40,173 nucleotides of DNA. Source: Rickettsiales bacterium. GTDB taxonomy: Bacteria > Pseudomonadota > Alphaproteobacteria > Rickettsiales > UBA1997. The notes under the pieces were generated by a model that was given only the letters and a program-made list of their open reading frames with translations, was not told the origin of the DNA and made no database searches. Shown here in pieces: positions 8,055-15,675 of the stretch. Where the stretch lies: assembly GCA_031268035.1 (NCBI GenBank), contig JAIRXW010000033.1, positions 1 through 40,173 on the forward strand, read 5' to 3'. Both the position numbers and the translations under genes were made by a program. Within the stretch, counting starts at the first letter, position 1, and each line of letters opens with the position of its first letter.

Positions 8055-9314
8055 CTAGGGACATAACGAGAGAGCCCAGAGGATATCACTGATTAGCATG
8101 AAGCGAAAAAAAAGAAAAAATTGTTCTTCACCATTTGTAAAAAATTTACCATTTTTTAAATACCCATCGCAGACGAACCCATCTGCGGATGTGAATTTGC
8201 CCCTTCCATCAACTTTATAACCTTTAAATTTTCCCTCAAAGATATCGCCGTTTGCAAAGGTAAATTTTCCCTTTCCATCAAGTTTATCATCTTTAAATTT
8301 TCCCTCAAAGACATTGCCGTTTGCAAAGGTAAGTTTACCCTCTCCATTTTTCTTATCATTTCTATATTCTCCCTCATAGACGATGCTATTTAGGAAATTG
8401 AATTTTCCCTCTTTATTAAATTCACCATATTTGAAATATATCTCGTAGGTGAACCCACTTAAGGACGTGTATTCACCCTTCCCCTCTCTTAAATTATTCT
8501 TATATCCTCCTTCATAGATGTTCCTATCTGGGAATACGACTTTTACTTCTAAATCAAATTTACCATATCTAAAATATTTCTCGTGGGTGAACCCATTTGA
8601 GGACGTGTATTTACCCTTTCCCTCTCTCCGATAATCCTTAAATTCTCCCTCGTATATACTCCCATCCAGATAAGTGCATTTGCCCTTTTCCTTTCTCAGA
8701 CCATTCTCAAATTCTCCCTCGTATATACTCCCATCCAGGTCAGTGTATCTGCCAAACCCATGCTCCCTACCATGCCTAAATTCTCCTTCGTAGATGCTTC
8801 CACCCGGATAAGTGTATTTGCCAAATCCATGCTCCCTGCCATGCCTAAATTCTCCTTCGTAGATACTCCCAAATAAGTAGGCGTATTTTCCCTTTCCATC
8901 AAGTTTACCATCTTTAAATTCTCCTTCGTAGATACCCCTATATAAGTCGGTGTATTTTCCCTTTCCATCAAATTTACCATCTTTAAATTCTCCCTCGTAT
9001 ATACTCCCATCCAGGTCAGTGTATCTGCCAAACCCATTCTTCACACCATTCTCAAGCTCTTCCTCGCGGGTGGACCCATCTGAGGATGTGTATTTACCCT
9101 TTCCATTGGACCCATCGTTTTCGTAATCTTCTTCGTGGGAATCCATATACATTATGATCTTTCTATCGAAGATACTATATAATTCTTCCTGATTTACCTG
9201 AATAGCTGTTTCCTTTTCCGACCTAGCTAGTTCTGGGTTTAATAAAACCGATAGTAGCAGAATAAATGCTAGTGTAGACAATTTTTTAGTTTTTTTTACA
9301 TTAAAATTTAACAT
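8055..9314 (-). CDS. Secreted MORN-repeat protein 1
   Basis: A 419-residue protein starts with a signal peptide (lysine-rich start, then LSTLAFILLLSVLLNPELA, residues about 12-30). From about residue 65 to 395 it consists of about 14 MORN repeats of 22-23 residues, typified by YEGEFKDGKFDGKGKY. MORN repeats form elongated beta-hairpin stacks; in eukaryotes they bind lipids or proteins. The first 33 residues closely match those of the two MORN proteins at the right end, so the three form a family. Unlike the third, it has no barrel domain. The last 20 residues are hydrophobic and aromatic (FFLFFRFMLISDILWAL) and unlike the repeats; they may be read-through into former noncoding DNA after a small indel. 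A ribosome site AAGGGGG precedes the ATG. The signal peptide points to export; the final location is not visible. Confidence 0.88.
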   Translation of the reverse strand: MLNFNVKKTKKLSTLAFILLLSVLLNPELARSEKETAIQVNQEELYSIFDRKIIMYMDSHEEDYENDGSNGKGKYTSSDGSTREEELENGVKNGFGRYTDLDGSIYEGEFKDGKFDGKGKYTDLYRGIYEGEFKDGKLDGKGKYAYLFGSIYEGEFRHGREHGFGKYTYPGGSIYEGEFRHGREHGFGRYTDLDGSIYEGEFENGLRKEKGKCTYLDGSIYEGEFKDYRREGKGKYTSSNGFTHEKYFRYGKFDLEVKVVFPDRNIYEGGYKNNLREGKGEYTSLSGFTYEIYFKYGEFNKEGKFNFLNSIVYEGEYRNDKKNGEGKLTFANGNVFEGKFKDDKLDGKGKFTFANGDIFEGKFKGYKVDGRGKFTSADGFVCDGYLKNGKFFTNGEEQFFLFFRFMLISDILWALSLCP

Positions 9315-9349
9315 GAAATAACCCCCTTTACTATTAATAAAAATATATA

Positions 9350-9394
9350 CCCCGTGCCTCCTTTAGATCTAAATTTCTAAAGAAAACCACGGGG
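9350..9394 (-). promoter_or_regulatory. Hairpin in the 5' leader of MORN gene 1
   Basis: CCCCGTG (9350-9356) pairs with CACGGGG (9388-9394), and inside it CTTTAG (9361-9366) pairs with CTAAAG (9377-9382). It lies between the conserved upstream box and the ribosome site. The leaders of the other two MORN genes have related sequence but a much weaker version of this pairing. Confidence 0.55.
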
Positions 9395-9547
9395 GTAACA
9401 CATGCTATTAATTCTTTTTGCAAGGAATTTGAATGTTGCACTATATAATAGCCTAGTCTAGGCAGGGCGTTGAAAAACAGATAGAACCACTAAATTAGGA
9501 GAGAAGATGTCTCCTCTATATGATATCGATGATTAGTGGGCGAGGCC

Positions 9548-9574
9548 AATATAAAAAATCTTGTTTTTTATATT
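9548..9574. repeat. AT-only hairpin upstream of tRNA-Leu
   Basis: An 11-bp perfect inverted repeat (AATATAAAAAA / TTTTTTATATT) encloses TCTTG. It has A and T runs on both sides, so it could act as a weak bidirectional terminator; this is only a structural observation. The rest of 9395-9605 holds the MORN1 upstream box (TTGCAA at 9418-9423) and no gene. Confidence 0.45.
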
Positions 9575-9605
9575 ACGAAGGAAAGTATATCTATATACTC
9601 AAATA

Positions 9606-9692
9606 GCCCCGATGGTGGAATTGGTAGACACGCTAGCTTCAGGTGCTAGTGATCGTAAGATTATGGAGGTTCGAGTCCTCTTCGGGGTACCA
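9606..9692 (+). tRNA. tRNA-Leu (anticodon CAG)
   Basis: The acceptor stem GCCCCGA pairs with TCGGGGT (one G-U), with an encoded CCA at 9690-9692. The anticodon arm CTAGC-TTCAGGT-GCTAG gives anticodon CAG, reading CUG. A long variable arm and the T arm GAGGT-TCGAGTC-CTC fit a class II leucine tRNA. The obg start codon is only 8 nt after the CCA, so both are probably made from one transcript. Confidence 0.97.
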
Positions 9693-9700
9693 GATACTCT

Positions 9701-10720
9701 ATGCAGTTTATAGACGAGGCTGAAATACACATAAAAGCTGGCAACGGCGGAAACGGAAAAATTGGGTTTCTTAGGCTTAAATACCGGCCGAGGGGCGGAC
9801 CAGATGGCGGTGATGGCGGTAAAGGTGGAGATGTTATATTCAGAACGAACAGTAATATGGACACTCTACTGCAGTTTAGATACAAAAAAACTTTTGATGC
9901 AGAGAATGGAGATAATGGCGGCTCTTCCTGTAGAACCGGTAAAGGGGGCGAAAACCTGTTTATAGATGTGCCAATAGGTACACAGATTCTTTTTAGAGAT
10001 AACAGCTTGTTTTTCGATGCTAGCAGGAAAGGAACTGAATTCTTGGCTGCTAGAGGAGGCAACGGAGGCTTTGGCAACGCAAAATTTAAATCCGCCACTA
10101 ACCAGGCGCCAAGAATTGCTAACCCAGGGAAAGAGGGGGAAGAGTTCGTTCTTCTACTGAAGCTGAAATTACTATCGGATGTGGGCCTTATCGGACTACC
10201 AAATAGCGGAAAATCAACATTTATCTCCTCAGTTACTAATGTCAAAGCCAAAATAGCCAATTATCCATTCACTACCACGGAACCACAGCTGGGAATGGTG
10301 CATATGGATAATCTTGAGTTTATAATAGCTGATCTGCCAGGGCTAATAGAGCATGCTAGCGAAGGCAAAGGTCTCGGAGATAGATTTCTGAAGCATATCG
10401 AAAGATGTTCAACCCTGCTGCATCTCATCGATTCCACGTCCCGGAATCCCCTAGCGGACTATAGAATAGTTAAGAAAGAGATCGAATCCGAAAAATACAA
10501 TATTTTCGGAAAAGCGGAATTTGTAGCCCTGACAAAGATAGATCTCCTAGATCGCAATGTGCTAGCCAGAACCAAAGAAAATCTAGAGCAAAAAATCGGG
10601 AAAAGAGTCTTTCCACTATCCTGCGCAACGGGCCTGGGCCTCCGAGATATGATCTCAGCTCTGGGAAACCATGTGGAATGTGCAAGAGGCAAAACAATAG
10701 CTGCCCAGCTGGAAAATTAA
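9701..10720 (+). CDS. obg: Obg/CgtA GTPase
   Basis: This essential GTPase binds the large ribosomal subunit late in assembly. Residues 1-158 form the glycine-rich Obg domain (AGNGGNGKIGF, GGPDGGDGGKGG, ARGGNGGFGNAKF). The G domain follows: G1 GLPNSGKST (165-173), G3 DLPGLIEHASEGKGLG, G4 TKIDLLD and G5 SCATG. The protein stops at 339 residues, so it lacks the optional C-terminal OCT domain, as in many proteobacteria. The ATG is 8 nt after tRNA-Leu and no ribosome site exists in that gap; the nearest candidate, GGGGT, lies in the tRNA acceptor stem. Translation may therefore depend on release of the tRNA or on a leaderless-like mode. Confidence 0.97.
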   Translation: MQFIDEAEIHIKAGNGGNGKIGFLRLKYRPRGGPDGGDGGKGGDVIFRTNSNMDTLLQFRYKKTFDAENGDNGGSSCRTGKGGENLFIDVPIGTQILFRDNSLFFDASRKGTEFLAARGGNGGFGNAKFKSATNQAPRIANPGKEGEEFVLLLKLKLLSDVGLIGLPNSGKSTFISSVTNVKAKIANYPFTTTEPQLGMVHMDNLEFIIADLPGLIEHASEGKGLGDRFLKHIERCSTLLHLIDSTSRNPLADYRIVKKEIESEKYNIFGKAEFVALTKIDLLDRNVLARTKENLEQKIGKRVFPLSCATGLGLRDMISALGNHVECARGKTIAAQLEN

Positions 10721-10730
10721 AGGGGTTTGT

Positions 10731-11039
10731 CTAGTGTATTTCAGGGCCTTTATTCTTATCAGACCCATCGAGGGAATTAGAACTAAGATCCTTCCCTATA
10801 TTTTCCAGTTTTTCAAGTTCTAAATTATTTTCTGCTTGATTAGATTTTTTAACCAACTTTTCTGATTCCAGCAGCTCTGTAGTTTTCTTTTCTAAGAAGT
10901 TTATTCTAAATATAAATGCTACTATTCTCCGTAAAAAATTAGCTGTTTTTTCTTTAAGTGTAACCGCTTTCTTTTGCAATTTTGAGATTAGGTTTTTATT
11001 TTTAACCTGATTTTCGGCTTTTATGATTTCTTTTTTTTT
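10731..11039 (-). CDS. C-terminal segment of the phosphatase gene in the shifted frame
   Basis: From the nine-A run at 11031-11039 a one-base shift opens a frame of about 100 codons that continues the charged tail of the upstream gene: EIIKAENQVKNKNLISKLQ, then a short hydrophobic and basic patch ANFLRRIVAFIFRINFLEKK, then a Glu/Asn/Lys-rich end. The same frame is open further upstream to 11234, but there it is the shadow of the phosphatase coding strand and has no start signal. I read this segment as the original C-terminus of the phosphatase, reached by slippage on the A run or lost by a deletion or insertion. It may also reflect a sequencing error. Confidence 0.6.
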   Translation of the reverse strand, partial: KKKEIIKAENQVKNKNLISKLQKKAVTLKEKTANFLRRIVAFIFRINFLEKKTTELLESEKLVKKSNQAENNLELEKLENIGKDLSSNSLDGSDKNKGPEIH

Positions 11040-12537
11040 GCTGGATATCCTCCTCCTCAGAGGAAAGATTCTCGAAAACTTCCGAGTTTTTTGATTCTTT
11101 GTTTTTTTCTTCTGGATAGATACCTTTATTCCTAAAAGAAAACCCCCCATACGGTTTTCCAAGTTCTTTGTTTTCTTCTTCTCGATGGATATTTTCCTCC
11201 CTGAAAGAAGAACCCCCAAGAGCCGACTTCTCACAATGGAAATAACAGGCTTCGGTTTTTCCGTCTTTGTTATAACCCGACGATCTTACAGTATCTGCAT
11301 ACAAAACTTTATTATTCAAAGCTAGGTTTGATTCGTGGGCCATCACAGGATCATGTCCCACAACGTATTTTATATCTCTGATCAGATCATTCCGTGAAGT
11401 ACCATTTCTCCTCTCCCAGGTTATATTGTCTTTATAGTATAGGTAGTCGCCGCCCACCAAAAAAGATCCATTCATCATTTCAATCAAATTCTCTTCTCCT
11501 TTTAAATAGGGGGTTTTGTTTTTAGCTTTTTCTCGGTATTCGACTAGTTTGGTTCTCAGAATATTAAAGTTATTGAGAGCAGAGGCAAGATCTTTTATGT
11601 CATTTTCTTTGAATTCTTCATCATTTTCAATGTGGTCATTTAGCCTTCTAAATGTTTCTGCTGTTTCCTCCACCGAAACCCCTTCGCCAATTCCTGGAAC
11701 GTTAGCTAAACCTGGGTCTTTGGATAGTTCTGATAAATTTTTTGCCAAATTTTTCACCATATTTTTAGTTATTACGGTATGCGAGAATAGTGTATTTTTA
11801 ACACTGTGGGCGAGTTTCAGTGTTTCGTCATAGATAGCTTTTCTTGTGAGTGAAGCTATCGTTCTGAATTTTTCATCGTTTTCGCTATCGGTACTGTTTT
11901 CTGCCACTAATAGAAAGTTCCCACCATTTCCAAGGGCATTTCGACTATCTCCATCTGCATAGAACCCCTCGTGATTTCCTCTAAGAATTATTGGCCCCTC
12001 TTCGGAGTTTGGAAAGCTATCTTTGAATTTTTTACACAGACGCATAACTAGAGGGATCATCTGCTCAGATTGTTTCCCTCTATCGACAAAATCTCCACAG
12101 TTTATATAATTTTTGAATTTCTCCGTTGGTTCTACGGCCGGCAACATTTGGACACGATTCATCAGATCTGTAAACTCTCTAGAGGGAGAGATTTTCTTTT
12201 TAGCTTCGAGTTCCTCTAGAGTGTACTCTTTGTTTTCCTGTGGGTCACAGAACACTATTCCAGTGGGATTATTAGTATCATATTCTACCATACCATTTTT
12301 GAGCAGAGTATTCAAAAAGGCCCCCATATCACCATGGAGATCTGTCTCAAAAACCAATTCGCCTTCTTCAGCCACATTATCCAATTCAATTGTCTTGCCG
12401 CTGACAATAATATCAATTAATTTATTAATTTTTTGTTTTACTCCCTCCCTATTCCCATAGCTTGTATTATTGGCTTCAACCGCTGGTTGAAATAGGTTCC
12501 TAATTCTCTCTTTCAGAGCCTCCAATTCTTTTGGCAT
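11002..12537 (-). CDS. PPP-type (calcineurin-like) protein phosphatase with charged tail
   Basis: The 511-residue product has the ordered metal-site motifs of PPP phosphatases: ETDLHGD (D66, H68), NCGDFVDRG (D149, D152, R153), LRGNHE (N188, H189), then FSHTV (H253) and VVGHDPV (H395). This predicts a two-metal phosphoesterase, probably acting on phosphoprotein, though diadenosine polyphosphate hydrolysis occurs in related enzymes. Insertions between motifs make it longer than minimal bacterial PPP enzymes. From about residue 443 the tail holds three imperfect copies of a charged unit (FREENIHREEENKE, FRNKGIYPEEKNKE, LSSEEEDIQQKK). There is no signal peptide. The frame then runs into a nine-A run and stops soon after, while the adjacent frame continues about 100 codons. 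With the kinases at 19.7-23.9 kb it may form part of a phosphorylation toolkit directed at the host or the bacterium. Confidence 0.82.
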   Translation of the reverse strand: MPKELEALKERIRNLFQPAVEANNTSYGNREGVKQKINKLIDIIVSGKTIELDNVAEEGELVFETDLHGDMGAFLNTLLKNGMVEYDTNNPTGIVFCDPQENKEYTLEELEAKKKISPSREFTDLMNRVQMLPAVEPTEKFKNYINCGDFVDRGKQSEQMIPLVMRLCKKFKDSFPNSEEGPIILRGNHEGFYADGDSRNALGNGGNFLLVAENSTDSENDEKFRTIASLTRKAIYDETLKLAHSVKNTLFSHTVITKNMVKNLAKNLSELSKDPGLANVPGIGEGVSVEETAETFRRLNDHIENDEEFKENDIKDLASALNNFNILRTKLVEYREKAKNKTPYLKGEENLIEMMNGSFLVGGDYLYYKDNITWERRNGTSRNDLIRDIKYVVGHDPVMAHESNLALNNKVLYADTVRSSGYNKDGKTEACYFHCEKSALGGSSFREENIHREEENKELGKPYGGFSFRNKGIYPEEKNKESKNSEVFENLSSEEEDIQQKKRNHKSRKSG

Positions 12538-12700
12538 AGATTTCTCCCTTTTCCTCGCCCCTTTTCCAAAATTTTAATCTATGAATAGAGCGGAACAAAT
12601 TTTTGTATATATGATCTAATATAGAACATTATAATTGATATGCAATTAATTCATTGGATCCTCCGATGGCTAAAGAGCCCTCTTGGTTGAATAACATTCC

Positions 12701-12824
12701 TGGAAAATTAGATTTATATTTTGATCTTGAAAACCAGTTAGGTCCAGAAACTAACAAAAACAACGGACACCCAGCTGGAAAATTAGATTTATATTTTTAT
12801 CTTGAAAACCAGTTAGGTCCAAAG
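12701..12824. repeat. Tandem duplication with 75-bp period at the 3' end of the GT8 gene
   Basis: A segment of about 48 bp at 12701-12748 recurs at 12776-12824 with very few differences. The second copy covers the stop codon of the glycosyltransferase gene (TAA at 12813-12815, minus strand), so the upstream copy looks like a duplicated gene tail. The rest of 12538-12812 is AT-rich and holds no convincing gene. Confidence 0.75.
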
Positions 12825-13757
12825 ATTAAGAAAATTCAGCGGGAACCTGTAGATAATTCTATAGTTTTTCTCATTTTTCCAGTCGGTATAGGCAATATAT
12901 TGCCAAAATAGTTTTTTGTATTTATTTACAATTCGGTTGGAGGGAATATGGAATATTGATCTGTAGAGGTTGTTTGGCTTTTTGTTGGCGACAAAATGCA
13001 CCATTTTTGGTTGGGCGGCACTTTCTCTAAGATCCGCTAAAAGATTTTTATCCTCTATACGCACTTTGCTTTTTGGGGTGGTGTAATATGAAATCATAAA
13101 ACTCCATCTAAAACTGATCGGCTTTATCCGATTATAATACACTAGATTTATAACATCTTGATCTTTATATCTAAGGTCCGGATACCTGTCTATACACTCT
13201 GCGCATCTTTCTTCGACATTATCCTCCCTTATTTTTACCAAATTCATCACCATAAAACCAGAATTAAAATAGATCTCATGGTCACTGAACGAATAATCAT
13301 CTTCACTAACTTTGCATATCTTTAAAAAATGATCACCGATTATCCCCCTATCTTTAGTCCAGTCAACACAATTCCCGCTGTAATAATTATCCACATCCTC
13401 ATGCCATATATCTCCAAGATCATCCAAAAATGTCACATCACAATCAGTGTATATGATCCTGTCCAATTCGGGCAACATTGAGGCCAATCTCAGTCTATAG
13501 AACATTGGATCCTTAAACGCCGCAGGCCCATTGGGATGCATATCTAAAAATTCTATGGTGCAGCTGTTCCCCGGAATATTTTTTAGCTTGGCTATTCTTT
13601 TTCTGTTCTCCCCCAGGAGGTTTCTCTGCATGATATAAAAATGATAAAATATATTCTCATTTTTTGTATTAAGTAGCAGAGAGACTATGGTCTCAGCGCA
13701 ATAGTGAGCATAGGCATCATCGCAGCTAAGAGCCACGTGTATATTTTCTTTTGCCAT
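12813..13757 (-). CDS. GT8-family glycosyltransferase
   Basis: A 314-residue protein matches glycosyltransferase family 8 (glycogenin / LPS galactosyl- and glucosyltransferases). It starts with a short strand (IHVALSCDDAYAHYCAETI), has the metal-binding DxD in IIYTDCDVTFLDD (D105-C-D107), the acceptor-side EIYFNSGFMVMNL, KDQDVINLVYY and a C-terminal MVHFVANKKPN segment that matches the late His motif. Such enzymes transfer glucose or galactose from UDP-sugars with retention. LPS core glycosylation is the simplest role given lpxK nearby, but host-directed glycosylation is possible; no signal peptide is seen. The start lies 15 bp downstream of dnaA, so it is probably cotranscribed. Its last codons lie in a tandem duplication. 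Confidence 0.88.
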   Translation of the reverse strand: MAKENIHVALSCDDAYAHYCAETIVSLLLNTKNENIFYHFYIMQRNLLGENRKRIAKLKNIPGNSCTIEFLDMHPNGPAAFKDPMFYRLRLASMLPELDRIIYTDCDVTFLDDLGDIWHEDVDNYYSGNCVDWTKDRGIIGDHFLKICKVSEDDYSFSDHEIYFNSGFMVMNLVKIREDNVEERCAECIDRYPDLRYKDQDVINLVYYNRIKPISFRWSFMISYYTTPKSKVRIEDKNLLADLRESAAQPKMVHFVANKKPNNLYRSIFHIPSNRIVNKYKKLFWQYIAYTDWKNEKNYRIIYRFPLNFLNLWT

Positions 13758-13772
13758 AAAATCAGCTGTATT

Positions 13773-15251
13773 CTAATTAACTTTCCTAGCAAGGCTAGTT
13801 AATTTTAAAACAAGGGTGGAGATTTCAGGATTTGTCTCCATTAATTTTCTTATGTTATTTATTCCATGTATCACAGTGGCATGACTCCCACTGCCGAATT
13901 TTTTTGCTATGTCCATGAGGCTCCCCGACGTGAGCTCTTTACTCAGATACATAGCCGCATGTCTTGGAACTATAAGGTTTTTTGATCTTTTTTTAGATTT
14001 TAAATCGGACATGGAAACATTAAAATACTCAGCGACTTTCCCCTGAATATTTTCTACGGATACACCCTCACTTTGATTTATGTTATCAACCAGTATATTC
14101 TCTACTCCATTTCTATCTAATCTGGCCCCCATTATCTTTTGATTAACCAGAAGCCTTCTTAGACAGCCTTCTATTTCTCTGCAGTTTCCAGTTATTTTAT
14201 CGGCCAAAAATACTATGATGTCTTCGCCAATACTTAGGCCCATATCCGTAGATTTTTTCTTTATTATATCAAATCTAAGTTGATAATCGAATTCCTTGAT
14301 ATCAACTATGAGCCCTCCGCTTATTCTAGACTTAAGCTTCTCATCGAGACTTTCCAGGTTCATCGGGGCCTTATCGCAGGCCAGAACAATCTTTTTCCCT
14401 TCGGCCAACAGCGTGTCGAAGGTATAGAAAAACTCCTTCTGAGTTTTTTCTTTTCCCGTTATGAACTGTATATCATCAACTATCAATACATCTACATTTC
14501 TAAATCTATTTTTAAAATTATTTATATCTTGATTCTGTAGAGCCTGAACAAATAGGTACATAAATCTTTCAGCCGACAGATACACTATCTGTTGATTTGG
14601 ATCTTTCAGCTGCAGATCCCAGGCCATAGCCTGAATCAGATGAGTTTTCCCGAGACCCACGCCGCCGTAGAGGAACAGAGGATTCATATTATCGTCATTA
14701 CCACAGCCGTTACTGTCCACAAAATTCCTTGCCACCTCGAAGGCTAATTTATTTGAAGAGCCAACGACATAGTTTGCAAAGGTATAATTTCTACTGAGCT
14801 CCACGCCAATGCTATATAAATTCCTATTGGCGGAAAAACTACTAATCTTGTCGGAATCGTCCCCTGTGGCTGGCTGCTGTTCGGGTGTGTGACTAGTTCT
14901 GGTCACAATCCTTTCTCTAGTTCGATCGATTATAAACTCGAAGGACATCAGATCCGGAAAAAAATCCAAAAGAATTTGCTTTATACCTTTTTTGAAACAA
15001 ATTCTCCTGCCCTCAACCTTTTTATATCTTCCGGAAAAATATTCTCTCAAAATCCAATCCCTGATGAAGTTAGTTGGCACGGACATTACAATCTCATGTT
15101 CAGTGAAAGACACGAGATTTATAGCAGACATCCACCCGCAGTAGACATCATCTCCAAATTCCTTTCTAAAAATTTCACAAACACTGGGCCAAATATCAAA
15201 ACCAGCCCTATTATTCGCAAAACTTCCTTCAACGACCCCGTTAATCGGCAT
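13773..15251 (-). CDS. dnaA: Chromosomal replication initiator DnaA
   Basis: DnaA binds DnaA boxes at the origin, oligomerises with ATP and opens the duplex. The 492-residue protein has an N-terminal domain (about 18-100), a short variable linker (SHTPEQQPATGDDSDK), a AAA+ domain with Walker A LYGGVGLGKTHL (K202) and Walker B VLIVDDIQF, and a C-terminal DNA-binding domain with SKNLIVPRHAAMYLSKEL and the box-contacting SGSHATVIHGINNI. The MPINGVVEGSFAN start adds about 15 residues before the conserved part; another start may be used. I could not find a cluster of TTATNCACA boxes in the flanking intergenic DNA, so the origin need not be here. It leads a probable operon with the GT8 gene. Confidence 0.97.
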   Translation of the reverse strand: MPINGVVEGSFANNRAGFDIWPSVCEIFRKEFGDDVYCGWMSAINLVSFTEHEIVMSVPTNFIRDWILREYFSGRYKKVEGRRICFKKGIKQILLDFFPDLMSFEFIIDRTRERIVTRTSHTPEQQPATGDDSDKISSFSANRNLYSIGVELSRNYTFANYVVGSSNKLAFEVARNFVDSNGCGNDDNMNPLFLYGGVGLGKTHLIQAMAWDLQLKDPNQQIVYLSAERFMYLFVQALQNQDINNFKNRFRNVDVLIVDDIQFITGKEKTQKEFFYTFDTLLAEGKKIVLACDKAPMNLESLDEKLKSRISGGLIVDIKEFDYQLRFDIIKKKSTDMGLSIGEDIIVFLADKITGNCREIEGCLRRLLVNQKIMGARLDRNGVENILVDNINQSEGVSVENIQGKVAEYFNVSMSDLKSKKRSKNLIVPRHAAMYLSKELTSGSLMDIAKKFGSGSHATVIHGINNIRKLMETNPEISTLVLKLTSLARKVN

Positions 15252-15494
15252 TAAAAAATTTCGAAAACCCTGTTCTCTATTCTAACCCCAATGGAAGAAT
15301 TAGTAAAGTACATTTTCTTTTTTAAAAAAAGTCATTCTCTATTGACAAAAATTTAGATCGATTATAGGAGAAAGGCCTATTTATCACACAAAAATCCATC
15401 CATAAAACAATAACAATTAGCAATCCCCGGAAGCACATAATAAAAATAAACTAGACGGGATCTCCAGAGCCAAAAATACAGCCGATAACTAGAT
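15252..15494. other. Intergenic region upstream of dnaA
   Basis: This AT-rich stretch must hold the dnaA promoter but I cannot assign one. A perfect TTGACA at 15342-15347 faces the other way (+), with TATAGG 15 bp later and no gene downstream on that strand. A near DnaA-box sequence (TTATCACACA at about 15380) occurs once only. Confidence 0.45.
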
Positions 15495-15673
15495 TTTTAA
15501 TCCTCTCTTTTTTTTGATCGGCTTCGAATGTTTTTAAAAATATAGTACTGCTGCACCACAGTTACTATATTATTTACACTCCAATAAATTAGCAGACCAC
15601 TGGGAAAGGAAGAAAAAATAAACAAAAAATTAGGGGAGAACAGGCTTTGCTAATCCACTATTTGTGGTCGCAA
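15495..15673 (-). pseudogene. Duplicated 3' fragment of yidC
   Basis: These 179 bp repeat the 179 bp at 15674-15852, the 3' end of yidC, with scattered substitutions and small indels. The copy still reads the end of the protein (ending KKRED and a stop), but a one-base difference in a T run shifts its frame in the middle, and it has no start. It is a tandem partial duplication lying directly after the intact gene. Confidence 0.9.
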
Positions 15674-15675
15674 TT

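Noticed and set aside
10731..11234. Independent 167-residue gene starting at 11234
   Set aside because: Its first 65 codons are an alternative frame of the phosphatase tail with no start signal; only the part after the A9 run looks like real protein.
12654..12911. 85-codon frame on the + strand
   Set aside because: It is produced by the 75-bp tandem duplication and overlaps the GT8 gene on the other strand.
15342..15368. TTGACA/TATAGG promoter on the + strand
   Set aside because: Spacing is 15 bp and there is no + strand gene downstream; kept only as a note.
15252..15675. oriC next to dnaA
   Set aside because: Only one loose match to a DnaA box was found, and no box cluster or AT-rich unwinding repeats; part of the region is a yidC duplicate.
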